A stretch of 64,000 nt of DNA from Chimonanthus salicifolius (lineage: Eukaryota; Streptophyta; Magnoliopsida; Laurales; Calycanthaceae), in assembly GCA_013350335.1 (NCBI GenBank), contig CM023533.1:29122869-29186868 (forward strand), read 5' to 3'. Positions 36,680-49,500 of the stretch are shown here, piece after piece. Position 1 is the first letter of the stretch. Each line of letters starts with the position of its first letter. The notes under the pieces were generated by a model. That model saw nothing but the letters and a program-made list of their open reading frames with translations, did not search any database and was not told the DNA's origin. Position numbers and translations under genes: made by a program.

Positions 36680-39126
36680 TTGCGTGATTTTTAAGTTCAA
36701 CTCTAGAGGATCTCCATTATTTAGTATTTTTTTTTGCCACAAATTATTAAAAAAAAAGTCAAAAATTAGGGAGACTAAATTTTTTTAAAAAAAAATTAGT
36801 TAAATTTAAAAATTAAAATTATTTAAGAAAATCCATCAACTTACTTAACTCAAATTTTTTTCAAGTTATTTGTTTTAAATTTTTAAACATAGATTGTGGC
36901 TATTTTTGCTGTTGATTATAAAACATTAACTATCATAACAATCAAAAAATTTAAACAAGAATTGAAACTATTTTTTATTGTTAATGAAAAATTTTTAAAA
37001 TCACAATTATTAAATAGAATGGAATTAAATTTCACCAATAAAATCAATATTGGTTCATGATGCCGAACCCATTCCATTGAACCCCACAAAGAGAGAGTAT
37101 GAAATACTGATTACTGAGATAGTCTCATTTTTACTCTCACAAGTCACAAGTCACAAGTCACAAGTCATGTCAAGGGAGAGTAATATAGACCTTATGATGC
37201 TGAAAGCCTGAAATTATCACTAAATCACTTAGATATTTTTTTAAGATTTAAAATTTTAAAAAACTTTTTTACTTGATTTATATATAAAGGAATAGTTAAA
37301 GTGAGCATCAAGTCAATCATAACCATTCATCATTAACCGGTTGCAGTTTACTTCTATGTTAATAAGAAAAAAAATATTCAAAAATATTTAAAGAATGACA
37401 AAGGATATTGTAAAATGAGATTTGATGAATTAAAATGACTTGTCCAACTTCATCATATCAGAAATAAAGAAAATGTGTGTAAACTTTGACTAAAAAATAA
37501 ATTATATAATTATATTTGGTGAGTTTAGAAGGTATGTTTGAAAAGATAGTCATCATATTAATTAATTTGTTAAATTCAAATATAATAAATAACTCCAGAT
37601 TGGTAAAACCAATGGTTTAGATGATGGTGATGATAATACCTGATTTCTTTTATCTATGTATCTAAAAACATGAAATTTTTCAAAAAAAAATATATGTTGA
37701 AAAAGAAAAACAATTTTTATCAATATTATTCACACTGGGTATTCTGCGGTTTCTCACATGTAAATTCAAAAAAAAAAAAAATTATTCATGTGAAATGCGT
37801 ATTTTCTGCTAACCTTATAATAAATGGGTAGCAATCCTCTCACTGATGTTTTATGTAACCAGATACGGGATTTGGTAGATTTCCCATTTTACCCTTGTTA
37901 TGACATGCCATACTGATTTTTTTTTTTTAAAAAAAATAGGAATGTCAGAAATCGACTCAGTTATCGGATCATTTATCGATTCACTTTCATTTATCTAATT
38001 GATACTGTTTTTTCATACAAAACAGCAAATCGGTTCACTAATCGAATAACTAACATTTCTTATATATATATTCACTAAAACAAGTGAATAGTATAATAAA
38101 CAATGCAGTAGAGCATGTATCAGATTACACAAAATGCAAGTGAGAAGATTGATAACTATAATAACTATGTCGGATTAAACCGTGACTATCACTTGAATGG
38201 ACTTTTGAAATAATCTTTTATATAGAAAGTTGAAATTGAAACTTTGAAAGATAAAATGGAATTCACTTTTTCAAATGCAGAAAAAGGATATACACGCTGG
38301 CACACGTGTTGAGTTGTTGACCCCAGTCGTCCTTCATTTTACTCGGCACGAGCGACAGTCATCTGTCGCTTGCGTAACGCGTAAGACAATTCCTCTGTAG
38401 AAAACTTCGTTGCTGCTAAATTTGCATTTCTAGTATTGATCCTGACCGTCCAGATTATCAAAGAAAGACAAATCCTCTATCAAACCACCTCATACAAATG
38501 AAAAGTAATTTTCTAGAGGCAAAATGATTTGAAATTGTTATTTTAATAGTAAGGATGTCGAGAAAGGGTGTCATTTGGAATATATAGAGTTTAACTTTTG
38601 AAAATACAAATTGTTGATTAATTTATAAATATGAAGAGATATATATGCGTCCTTTTAAAATTTGTGAAATTATTTAATTATTATTTGATTTATCAAATAT
38701 GAAGACTGATAAATTTTATAAATTTTCTAATCAATTATCTATAAATAGTTTCACAAAATCTACAAAGCTATCTTTACACTTTTTTAAAATAAAATAAGGA
38801 AAGTAACTTAAATATTCCAAGCCAATGCCTGACTATGTGCTACAAATACAATGCTAAAATAACACATGGGTGAGGGTTGGCTTTCATTTAAATTAACTTT
38901 TGAGAGACAATCTTCCGGTTTAGAATTTGTCTGAGTTGTTTGAAGTCTTACTTTCGATAAAAAAAAAAAAAAGTCACTTCTCAATGTTGAAAGATTAATT
39001 AGATACTTTAATTCTTCATTCAATAATATTTTATATCAAAATTTATAAAATGAATAAAATTATAATTTCAATATAATTTTTTATATTTAAATTATCTAAT
39101 TAATTTATTTTAAATATACATTTATT
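36680..39126. other. AT-rich intergenic spacer
   Basis: No gene seen. Contains a four-copy heptamer repeat (acaagtc, 37138-37168), a 3' SINE fragment (37733-37790) and a G-box-containing stretch near 38300 (cacacgtgttg). Otherwise featureless AT-rich DNA. Confidence 0.6.
37733..37790 (+). mobile_element. SINE, 'TACGCTGGG' family, 3' fragment
   Basis: Only the tail is present: CACTGGGTATTCTGCGG, TTCTCACATGTAAATTC and a 13-base A run. It matches the 3' ends of the full-length copies at 40.5 and 41.6 kb. Confidence 0.65.
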
Positions 39127-39134
39127 GTTTTTAG

Positions 39135-39304
39135 CAGTGTTGTCAAACCCGACCTGACCCACGGGTCAATTGTGACCCACCAGAAACACGGTCAGGTGAT
39201 TTAAAACCCTTCTGATTAAAAATCTTTTTTGACTCAGGTGAATCTTATTTAATCCGTCTTTCCTTGAAGATGGGTCACTCCTCAAGCGGAGTTTTAAAAC
39301 ATTA
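39135..39304. mobile_element. hAT-type MITE, TTTTAAAAC termini
   Basis: Left end CAGTGTTGTCAAACCCGACC and right end in reverse complement TAATGTTTTAAAACTCCGC are imperfect terminal inverted repeats. The flanks gtttttag and gtttttta may be a worn 8-bp duplication. The interior has GACCCACGGGTCAA and TGGGTCAC words; no coding capacity. Confidence 0.6.
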
Positions 39305-39309
39305 GTTTT

Positions 39310-40500
39310 TTATAAGGTACAAAATTTATGATTTTATCCCGACGACAGGGGTGTAAAACAAAACCTTGTGTTACCTTGTGGGGCCACCCTTGCTTTCATA
39401 TGCGTAGCACACGTCATCGTGCGGAAAACATCATATAAAGAATGGTTGTTGACCCGCGTGTTGACTGGAGTGCTTTTCCTGGAATTTCAAAGAGAGAGAA
39501 ACTGACTTAAGCTATCCACCATCCATCTTTTGCATCAAATCCAGACCGTCTATCTAGCAAAGGACATTATATTATCGTATCATTTTTGCAACTACAATTC
39601 TACAACATTAAATTCATCTGATATAAGAATATAAACTAAATTAAAGTTAAAATATGTTAATTGGAATTTCATGGCCTTGTTCACCTCAATTCTGTGTGCA
39701 TCTTCAACAATCATGAACACAACCCATTAAACTTTAATCACTTACAATTATTATTTTTAACTTGAAATTTTATATTTAATATTAATTATTTGATTTTATC
39801 AAAATAAATTTTAATAAAATTTATATTCAATTATATACTTCTAGATCATTTATTACGTACAACAGTTGATCTTAAGAGATTTTGTGCCAAGTATTATCTT
39901 GTAAGAAATAGTCTATCTCTCATTTATATAAAAACTAGGGTACTTTTATCACGAAAAAAAATTAAAACTATCTCTCGTAAATTATAGACATCACTAGATA
40001 TGTAAAATGAATGATTAATTAGAAAACAAATGACATGGAGGTCTAACAAAGAATCTACACGTGACGAGTGCATTTATGTAAATGGGCCCAGATAATTTAT
40101 AATAACTTCTAATTAGGCTACTAATCATCCAATCAATGGCACTAATGAGGAAGAAATGAGCAAACTTTGCTTTCTAAGATGCAATAACACCACTATACCA
40201 ATAAAAATAAGAGTAGGTGGGTGGTTTACTATAATTGGTCTAAGTGAGGATAAGTGGTCAATTGCTTAATATAAGGAAACATCTTCAAGTGGGACATTAA
40301 TGTTTTCTATTATAAAAATAATTATATAATCTTTATCTATATGGGTGTAGTCAAGACTAGCCCTGGGCATAGGTGGCGTACACCGTCGCCTAGGGCCTCC
40401 AGATAGACGCCTCCGCACACTTAAACTCCTTAATAAACCAGTCACAAAGGGCCCCTGAAATCTCACTCGACTTAGAGCCTCTGAGATTTTAAGAGATCTC
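39310..40500. other. spacer with clustered W-box-like words
   Basis: No gene recognised. 39450-39480 has TTGACC and TTGACT in close array (gttgacccgcgtgttgact), which are W-box cores, but without a downstream gene I assign no function. Confidence 0.35.
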
Positions 40501-40509
40501 AGGATCGGC

Positions 40510-40680
40510 CCTGGATGTAGTTCAATTTATTGTCTCTTGTCTCAGTAAGTGAGAGGTTGTGGATTCGAGCTCCCATGACCTAATCTTGGTGTACTCTAGG
40601 AGTAGTGGACTAACCCATGAAAGATTTTACGCTGGGTATTTCGTAGTTTTCCACATATAAATTCAGAAAAAAAATTATAT
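40510..40680 (+). mobile_element. SINE, 'TACGCTGGG' family, full length
   Basis: A-box region TAGTTCAATTTATTGTCTC, B-box-like GGATTCGAGCTCC, GGTGTACTCTAGGAGTAGTG, TTTTACGCTGGG and CCACATATAAATTC, then an A-rich tail. It is one of the clearest members of the family. Confidence 0.75.
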
Positions 40681-41635
40681 AATCTTTTACTACTTATATA
40701 AAAACAAGTCAACAAAGGAATAAATTTGGTGTTTCTTGTTATAAACATAATAGTGTTCTTATCAATTATTTTGAATTAATGAAGATTTTCTAAAAATATA
40801 TATAAAGGTTTTATCATCGACACGAGAGTAAAAGGTTTTCACTTTTTAATAAAGAATTGTATCAAGTTTTTCCTGCTATGAAAATCATAGAAATCATCTT
40901 TCTTCCAAATAAAAAAACCCTATAAAATGTGATATGATATCATCCCTACACAGCTCCTCTTATAAAAATGATTAATAAATTATTTAAAGTGAAAATCCTC
41001 ATTTTCCTCCTCTCTTTTTTTTCCAATCCAAACATACTATAAAGTGCGCCAATTCTATAGGCAGAGAAATATCAAGTGGAGAATTTTTGTTTCCAGTGAT
41101 TTTCATAGGAAAATCACAATTTCAAAGAAAATATTTTCTCATGTCATGTTTGTTTCTCCTCTCTAACAGCCAGGTCCTCTATGTACCTCTGCCGCCGGTA
41201 TAACCTGCCTTATTTATTTTGTTTATTCGTTTATTCTTTATTTTCTCCTTTTTCTTGTTCAAAAGAAAGCTATATCTAAAATAAATTATTTTTGTTAATG
41301 GTTCAATAAGTTGTATATACTATATAGACTAATAGTTGAGCTGGCCAGGTTTACTTATTCATGAACGAATTTAATAAGGTATACTCATTTATAATTAGGT
41401 ATGGATCATGTCATTTATTAAATAGATTAGGTTTTGGTTAAGTTGGATCATGCTAATTTTAAATTTTTTAATGTTTCTATATGAAGGAAAGTCCTTTTAT
41501 CTTTTATGTTTTATTAAAAAAATTTCTTTTATTTCTCTAATTTTTTAAACAATTTATAATAACTCACGTTTGATCGAGTTGACTAAAATAAAATTTAGAA
41601 CAGATTGCATCAGTTCAGTTCACTAATTAAAAGTT

Positions 41636-41792
41636 TTGGCTCAACTGGTTAACCTCAAGAAGCTTGAGGTGTCAAATTCGAGTCCCCATGGCCTAACCTG
41701 ATATACTCTAAGAGCAGTGAGTATTACCTATGGGAGTTTTACGCTGGGCTTCCCACAGTTTTCCACTTGTAAATTAAAAAAAAAAAAAAAAT
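41636..41792 (+). mobile_element. SINE, 'TACGCTGGG' family, full length
   Basis: A-box-like GGCTCAACTGGTTAACCTC, B-box-like AAATTCGAGTCCCC, TACTCTAAGAGCAGTGAG, TTTTACGCTGGGC and TTTTCCACTTGTAAATT, then a 15-base A tail. Target duplication not resolved. Confidence 0.75.
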
Positions 41793-41999
41793 TGAGTTGG
41801 GTTAAGTCTAAATTTGTTCAGGAAAACAATATTTTATTACTTATAATACGCAAACATGAACAAGACCCATTAACATCCTTATATAGGCCCCTCACTTTTA
41901 TGAGTGTTTGAAGGACTCTATTTACTTAAATTTTGTAATTAAATATAACAAAATGTATAATTCATTTATTTAAATTTTATTATTGATTTCACATCACTC

Positions 42000-43470
42000 T
42001 TTTGACATGTAAAACCAACATAAATAAATTAATTTCAAAGGAAAAGACTTCTCATCAATTATTTAAATTAGTAAAATGGTGTCCACATTATTTAGAAATG
42101 ATCACTAGTGGTAATTGAACAACATCACCTTCTTATCTGCTCAATGGGTCAACCTCATATAGAGACAGTGGCACATGTGTAAAAAAAAATGAATCTAAGC
42201 ATATGTGTAGCAAACTCGCAGAGAAATAAGAAATATTTTTAGAATATCTTTGTTTTTGTTTTTTTTCTTTTATATTTCTGGTGGGATCGAATTTTTAACT
42301 GAGAACGGTCTGTACTAAGGCGAGATAGATGTGAAGTTCTCGACATTGAGTTTTAATCGTACTGGTCTACGGAATATTATTTCCAAATCTATTATTTAAT
42401 GTCGAATCAAAGTCTCAAATGATAGAAACTTGAAGAATCTTCTCACAAATCTATTGATCTCTCGAGAAAAAAAAATAAAATATGAGTGAGATAATTTGAT
42501 TGAATCAAACTCATCAAAGAAATTAGGCCTTCCCAAAAATTAATTCTAGGAATTGAAATTCAGATGTGGAATTTTAGAATACTTTATTAATTAGATTAAA
42601 TGGTAAAATTTTAAAATAGACACGAACTCTAATACAATTCAAATTCGGACTATTTAGGTAGCTATATAGACACTTGATTTTTCTTTCAAGAAACACCTCA
42701 TTTAAAATTTTTTGTGAAATTATCATTTTGCTCTTCAGTTTTGTATAAAAGAATTGTCTTTTTAAAAACTAAGAGTTAAAATGATAATTTTCACACAAAA
42801 TTTTAAAATGAGGTGTATCTTGAAAGAAAAGTAGAGTGTCTAAATGGCCACCCTTAAAATAATTCTAATCAAAACTCTAGGCTTCAATAAATTTCAAACA
42901 ATAATTCTACATTTATTGGATCTTGGCCAACACAGTAATTTATAAGGCCTAATTTCATTTTAAAAAAAGAAATAAATTTAATTATATAAAAAAACCAAAT
43001 AAGGTCAACTGGGGTCAACTGTGCATGCCTCCCTCTTCTTCTTTCTCTCTATCATTCTCCACTACAGTAAGGCCGTTTGTTGAATCCTCCTCTTGCTGAT
43101 TTCTTCTTCTTCTTCTTTTCTGCTTTCCTATCTTCTCATCCTTTCAAGCCTTTCTTTCGTTTTCGTTGATTTTTCTGATTTTGTCTGATTTTTCTGAATT
43201 TTTCTCTCTTTGACTGATACTCCCAATCGTCCCTGCTTCTTGAATGGAAACTTTCCATTTTCTTGACATGGCCCTCAAAGTGGAGCCCTCTCTTACGGGT
43301 TCAGTCACAGATTTGGGTAGTTGGGGTCCTCTTAAAATTGATTTATTTATCTTATTTTTATTCAGATTTAGAAAAAAATTAAAAAATGCCTTTAACGTTG
43401 TCCCTATCATTAACTTTATAATATCATGATTATATAATACAAAATTTTTAGAATATATGACAGAGATGGA
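42000..43470. other. AT-rich spacer ending in a leader-like CT stretch and a possible orphan first exon
   Basis: 42000-43000 holds nothing recognisable. 43025-43240 is CT-rich like a plant leader. It is followed by METFHFLDMALKVEPSLTGS with VTDLG and a possible donor (TTTGG|GTAGTTG) near 43318. No second exon was found before the segmental duplication begins, so this may be the stump of a gene cut by the duplication breakpoint. Confidence 0.25.
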
Positions 43471-43689
43471 GGGTCTTACATAAAACCCTAAACCCTTCGA
43501 ATCGGTGCAATGTTCCACACAAACATCTTACCATTTGCACGTGAAGATAAACTCATGACCCACAAAAATTGGGTAATTCTCAAATTATCTGATCTTTTTT
43601 TCACACTACAGCTTATTTAGAGTAAAATGTACCATCAACTTCACAATCGGCTTAAGAAACCTGCTTAACATCATCAAAGCCTGACTAAT

Positions 43690-43880
43690 GAAGCTTATTT
43701 GGGGAATTCTATCCTAAAACTCAGAGAGTTTGCCAGGCAAAAAATTGTTTATGCTATAGAGAATGGTATTAATATTGGTTTCTGGTTTGACCCATGGATT
43801 AGTCCGGGATACATTCTATTGAACACTTTGGTGCTAAGCAAAAAATTGTTTATGCTATACATTCTGTTTTGTATTGTTGC
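43690..43880 (+). mobile_element. non-LTR retroelement (LINE) remnant, zf-RVT region
   Basis: The translation SILKLREFARQKIVYAIENG followed by INIGFWFDPWISPG resembles the segment of plant LINE polyproteins just after the reverse transcriptase (pattern: R..G.G..I.FW.DPW). It is about 60 codons with no flanking coding sequence, so only a fragment. A 20-bp word caaaaaattgtttatgctat occurs twice in it. Confidence 0.6.
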
Positions 43881-43904
43881 TTGGTCCGGGCTTAAGTAGT
43901 TTCT

Positions 43905-43985
43905 TTTTAGGACTCATCCGTAAGAGTTTTATGCTGGTTATGTCATAGTTTCTCACATATTAATTCAAAAAAAAAAAAGTTTTAC
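43905..43985 (+). mobile_element. SINE, 'TACGCTGGG' family, 3' fragment
   Basis: GTAAGAGTTTTATGCTGG, TTTCTCACATATTAATTC and a 12-base A run match the family's 3' end. The tRNA head is absent. Confidence 0.55.
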
Positions 43986-44635
43986 TCTATCCCACCACCA
44001 AAACCAGCATAAAATTTTACCCTATCGCCCCAACAAAAACAGCATATTTAACCATAAGAAAGTTCGTCAAAATCAACAAGTAGTATATATTTTACCATAA
44101 GAGCAAGTAAGTCTGCAGTATTTACCATAACCAAAGGCACCATACAAAAAGCAAGACCCATCTTTCAATTTCCCAGATCTTAATATCTGGTGGGCCACCC
44201 AATCCAAAGGGAAATGGACTGGACTAAGTCTCTTCCATCTAAATTCTAAACTAGTAAGTAGGTAATAGCAAGGGTCCCACCATATGAATAGGTAGGGATA
44301 ACTGAAAGATGGGCCCTATCTAAACAGTGACTGTCTCAAGAGAGAGACCGAAAATTATAAGTCGACGAAGATCGCCGGCCACCCCTGTACATAAGGATGC
44401 CCTTTGCAGCAAGATCAGGAGGCGCTGAGAAAATCTTTCCAACCATCAATTGGACACTCCACCTTCGCCGGAGTTAGAAATTAATCATTTTAGTTTTATT
44501 TTACAACTTAATTATTTCAGTTTTGTTTCCATTTGAGTGAATCCGAAAATACCATAAGATTTGCAGGTAAATGTACATTCTTTACTTCAAAATTTACCCT
44601 ATCGCACCTCCTCACAATCAACAAGTAGAATGTAT

Positions 44636-45335
44636 TTACCATAAGAAAAGGCACCAAACAAAGACAAATAGTAACACGATTGGCATCAAGGCGGTGAGCC
44701 GGTGCACCCTCATGTAAGCCCTCTCCACGCCCGTCAGCTCCAAGGCAAATGACTGCAGCCTCTCCTTCACGGCCGAGTGCGTGCCTTCCGGGACGCTCAC
44801 GTTGAAATCATCACAGTCCACGTGGCCCTCCTCCATCATCCTAGCCATCTCCCTCACCATCATCAGAATATTCCTGTGGAAGCTTTCCATGATCCGATCA
44901 TTGTCCTTAAGTTCCATCTCAAGAACGCGCTGCGTCCTCAGCATCGCCAACATAACCTCTTCGTGTTCCGCAATCATCCGATTGATTCGTCTCTCGTATT
45001 CCTCATTTTGTTTCTCGGCAACGGTGATTTCTACGGTCAACTCCCTTCGGCGATTCTCCAGCGATTCGATGCTTCTCCTGCTCTGTTCCTCTTCTTGCTG
45101 GAGATTCTCGTTAGCTTTCTCCAGTTCCGGTAGCATCGATCGCAGCCACTCGTTCTCTTCGACGAGACGTTGGTTCCGGAAAAGTCAGATCGTCGTCGGC
45201 CGCTTCGAGCGAGGTGACTGTTGATCTCAGCCCTTCCTTTTCTTTGGATAGGGCCTGGTTCTGTAGTTTGAGCCGTCGGATCTCCGACTCCAGCATCTCT
45301 ACCTCGATCAACTCCACTTCCAACTCGTCTGCCAT
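44636..45335 (-). pseudogene. coiled-coil, tail-anchored-type protein gene, copy A (frameshifted)
   Basis: Starts MADELEVELIEVEMLESEIR at 45335. The frame is lost near 45185, where one extra base is present compared with copy B (ctgactttt vs ctcattt), and resumes in ORF 45136-44636. The two parts give about 232 codons of Glu/Leu-rich coiled coil. A conserved block HVDCDDFNVSVPEGTHSAVK follows, then a C-terminal hydrophobic end LTALMPIVLLFVFVWCLFLW that would be a tail anchor. No known family recognised. The frameshift could be real or an assembly error. Confidence 0.6.
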
Positions 45336-45579
45336 TTTCCTCTTTGGGAAAATCTGTGATGGCGAATCCGGGAAAGACTTTCTTATAGAGCAGTAAACAG
45401 GGACTGGTTGAGTAGTGGGCCTGTTCGAACAGAACAGGGATGGAGCTGACAGAGAAGGTGGTCTCAACCGACCTGGAAGGTGGACGTTGGCGTGACCGGG
45501 GGAAAACTCAGGTGAGGAATGGACGAGGGAAGATCGCCTTAGCGATGGTTCTGGCTCGGGGCTAAGGGACGGCAACGAC

Positions 45580-46260
45580 CGGCGTTTATCCAGGCGTGAA
45601 AGGAAAGGGAGGAGAGAGACAGAAAGAAGAGAGAAGATAGAGAGGAAAGAGGATTAGGCAGTATCGATTGTATTCTGGATTGTCGTATTGTTTTCCAGCC
45701 GGGATACTACCCCTCTTATACTGAAGAAGAAGAGTCGGCTGGCTGAGGAGTCCCCGTCGGAAACGAATGAGCTCCTTATGTAAGTTTCCTCTTATGAATC
45801 AACTTCTTTACTTGATATTTTTTTTTTTTTTAATTTAGAAAGACATGTAAGTTGAATGAATAATAGTCTTAATAGGGATGGTTATAGTCTAATTAAAGGA
45901 CACTCAATCGGACTCAATTAAATTATATTTAATTGGCTCATATTTTGGTTGCACTTCCATATTCTTCAAGTTTGTCCTCTTAAACTTGACCCATGTTATA
46001 TTCCTCAAGTTTGTCCTCTTCACACTTAGCCCATGTTTTGAGATCTGCTAGCAACACTGCTTTCATTTTTCAGGACATAATCCAAATAGCACACCAAGAA
46101 CCTATATTGCAAGAGTTGCCAAAATTACTTTGAGGAATCGTTGATTGATATTTGGTATTTCCAGAACTAGCTTTCCATTGTGTGTCTTGTGCACCACTTT
46201 TACTCCAACATTATTTGACATTTACCATGTCACATTGTTTACTCATCAAAGGAACATACT
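45580..46260. other. upstream flank of coiled-coil copy A, purine-rich then AT-rich
   Basis: 45590-45660 is GA-rich on the plus strand (CT-rich leader for the minus-strand gene). No other gene is recognised. This block has no counterpart in unit B, whose upstream homology ends near 51740. Confidence 0.4.
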
Positions 46261-46261
46261 A

Positions 46262-46500
46262 TTTTTAGAGTATATTCAAACTGATCATTCGAACAAATGA
46301 ACATATATAAGTTCATTCGTCCGAACGAACTGAAATTGCACTGTTTTGTTCGTTCAGATGAGTGAAATTACACTGATCTGTCCGTTCGGATGAGTATATT
46401 CGTTCGAACGAACAAAAATTACACTGACAGTTCGTTCGGACGAGTATATTCATCCAAACGAACTGAAAAAGAACTGACAATTCGTTCGGATGATAGAACA
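46262..46500. repeat. array of palindromic TTCGTTCGGA / TTCGTTCGAACGAA words
   Basis: Roughly six alternating direct and inverted copies of a 40-bp theme: cgttcggatgagtatattcg, the perfect 14-bp palindrome ttcgttcgaacgaa, and attacactgacagttcgttc. Unit A only. Repeats of mixed orientation could form cruciform or hairpin structures. Confidence 0.8.
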
Positions 46501-46682
46501 CAGAGGGGTAGAATGGTAATTTTACTTATTTTTTTCAAAATCGGGTGTGTAGAGGCAGATTTTCCAAATGTCTATATAGGGCACCTTTATATATTAGAAT
46601 ATGAAGAATTAAGCAAAACAAAATCAAATCAAATCAAATCACATATATACAACAATGTAAATAAAGTTTTATGTGTTTCAAC

Positions 46683-46830
46683 TAGGGATAATATTTTTTT
46701 TTTTACTAAAACCTGAAATATTGGCCGATACATCTCAAATATCGGCCGGTACATATCGTAAAGGCTGATATATCAAGGTTTAAAAAATTGAGATATCTCA
46801 GACGATATGTACCGAGACTAAAATCCTTGA
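46683..46830. mobile_element. hAT-type MITE, ATCGGCCGAT family, short copy
   Basis: Flanks gtttcaac (46675-46682) and ctttcaac (46831-46838) match 7 of 8. The left end TAGGGATAATATTTT and right end in reverse complement TCAAGGATTTTAGT are diverged inverted repeats. The interior has ATATTGGCCGATACATCTC and CGGCCGGTACATATCG words. Confidence 0.7.
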
Positions 46831-46839
46831 CTTTCAACA

Positions 46840-49500
46840 ATATGTTGTCGATAGAGAAATGGGGCTTTTCCGTGTGTACATATAGAGAATATATTCTATA
46901 TTTTTTGTATACAAGGTATACATTGATTTCTCTATTATATATAGTATTGTGCATTCTAATATTCCAATAAAAATATTTCATATAATATTTGCATTCTAAT
47001 ATTCTATCACGCACATTGTTACAAAATTCAGAGTAATATGTAAAGTAAATTCTAAAATATATGAGGTGCAAAGGAAAATACAAAACGTAAGATAATGTGC
47101 AAACAAAATACAAAATGTTGTGCAGTATAATATACAAAATAAAATGCTTTGCACTATTACTAAAAAAAAAAAAAAACCTCCAATCAAAACTAAATAATTA
47201 AAATAATACAACCTAGTACATAAAATTGCAAGTTTATAAATGGTAGGTAAAAGAAAGAGAGGTAGACTATTGAAAATATTGAAGAAAATAAAATAGAGAA
47301 ACACGATAGATACTGGAGTAATTGACGATGACTGTTCATGAATAGAACTTAAAATGTTGACTCCAAATAAATAGAATTTGACTTTTGATTATGATAATAA
47401 TGATGATAAGTTGAATTAATTATATAATGCATTTAATAATAATAACTTATGATCATTATTATTTGTTGTTTATTGAATTTTTTTTATTAATATAATTATT
47501 ATGATCATCATGGTCACTATCTAAAGTTTTATATATATATATGAGCTATAACTTATATCTCATTCATCCGTAAAAAAAAAAAAAGTTGTATTAATTAATC
47601 AATGTGATATCTTTTATTATATCAAACAATAAAAAACAAAACTATGAATTAGCAGAGACCATTATCAATTCTTGTGGGGAGATTTGTCAGACGCTCGGCC
47701 TGAAACACAAGAGAGGTCTGACCCCATACATCAGACTATCAGAGAGTGAGATCTAGTGAATGAAAACTATATGGTATTATGAGAGCTATTCTAATATAAA
47801 AAATAAAAGAAATTAAATTATACTAGGATGTATTTATTTTTAAATTAAAAATAAATAATTGGTAATTTTTTAATCTACCTCAATCAATTGACCATGAGAA
47901 GGCATCAAATGAATATTATAAAAATCTAAATTTAATTTAAAAAATAATAATTTGAAGGACTTTCATTTATCCTGCTTGAGCACCAAGAAAAGGGAAGAAC
48001 GAGTTTTCATGTAAATCGGGGAGGAATTTTCGTCGCCTAGACTTGAGGAATAATGAAAGAGTGTGGAAAGAGAGAATCTCCATTTTCTAAATAGAAATAA
48101 ATATCTTTTGGGCTTCATACTCTTATCATTTTTCATGGATGAAGGTGCCAAGCAAATGAGAAGGAGCACTATGGGCATTGTCATGAATAATTTTCGGAAT
48201 ATTAACCGTGACCGATAATATTGGGATGTTTTTAAATTTTTAAATTTTTACTGAAGAATTAACGGGAAAATATTAAAGAAAATATAATATTTAAAAAATA
48301 ATAAAAATATTAATAAGAAATTTATCGAGATATTATCATGACATTACTGTTTATCGTGATTTTATTGAGAATTTACTGCAGTAATGATATTTTACTAATA
48401 AAAATATGATAAATTTAAAATACTACCAATATTTATGATATTGTTGTTGGGAGTACCAGTGAAGAAAGGAGTTTTGAAATCCGAGAAACAAAAGCCCATT
48501 TTCTTTTTTAAATTTGAGGTATGAGATCTCTTGTAATTTGTAAATCTAACTGTAGACTCAAAATTATATAAAATGAAATGTAAAAATCTTTATAACACAA
48601 GAGTTCTCATATTCATGAATGATTTGAATCCTTTACGTTAGCCATCAATAATTATGCTTAGAATGATTTGAAGTCTTCTCTATTCAATAAATGTGTACTG
48701 TCCCACTCTTCAATTCTGAACTATAATTAGTCCTTCTGAAAAAGAAACCCATAATTAGAAATTTAGAATAAGATTTTGATATGAGAAGACTAGAAGATGT
48801 TGGGACTGAAGAATTCCTCACTTTATTCTGTATGTTAGATGTGACATGTGATAGGTGTCCTATCTTTAACATCTAATCCATAGAAAAACTTTACCATAAA
48901 TTTTACATTTTCACTGTTGATTTGAATATCTCATCTCTTAAATTTTTTTATTTTGTTGTATAATTTATCATCATCAGCTATAAAAAATTCATCGAATTTT
49001 CATGTAATTATTCTCTTTAATCAGCTTGACAAGTTCAGATGCAACAAACCTCATATCTTTATGAGTGGCCAAAGCAATACCCACATATATGTTTTTATTT
49101 TTCAAAATTTGAGAAGAGTGTGATTTTTCAAATAATTTTAAGAGTTGTATTTCTGACGTTTAAAAAAAAAAAAGTGTCATTTAGACAGTAAAAAATATTA
49201 AAAAATGCCTCATTCTATTAAAAACAGGAATTGAGTTGGATATATAAAAATGGGGTACATTTTACTTTAGTTTCACTGTCTTAACTTCGCGACTTTGACT
49301 TTAAAATTTAATTATGACTAAATACGAGTTTAAAGAGAGTGAAAGTCACATTAAAAGTCGTTGTAATGGAGACAAGGATTGGATGGTTTGTTCAATCGTT
49401 TTTAACTAAATTTAAAAAGTTGATTTTACGTGAAAATGGATGAAACTTTGATGATAGACAATAACATTTATACCATATTCTAATTAAGTAATGCTCTGAA
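46840..49500. other. AT-rich part of unit A, no gene
   Basis: No coding region recognised on either strand. Long AT-rich stretches and TAATAATAA / ATGATCATCATGG words are shared with unit B. Short open frames are very Tyr/Ile/Leu-rich and reflect AT content. Confidence 0.6.

Noticed and set aside
39450..39480. W-box cluster as a defence promoter
   Set aside because: No gene lies downstream on either strand within reach.
43478..43494. Telomere-like aaaaccctaaaccc as an interstitial telomere or telo-box
   Set aside because: Only two units and not placed in a convincing promoter; not linked to CTC1.
45111..45575. 154-aa frame extending upstream of coiled-coil copy A
   Set aside because: The part before MADELEVE has no counterpart in copy B and reads through the leader; the start at 45335 is conserved in both copies.
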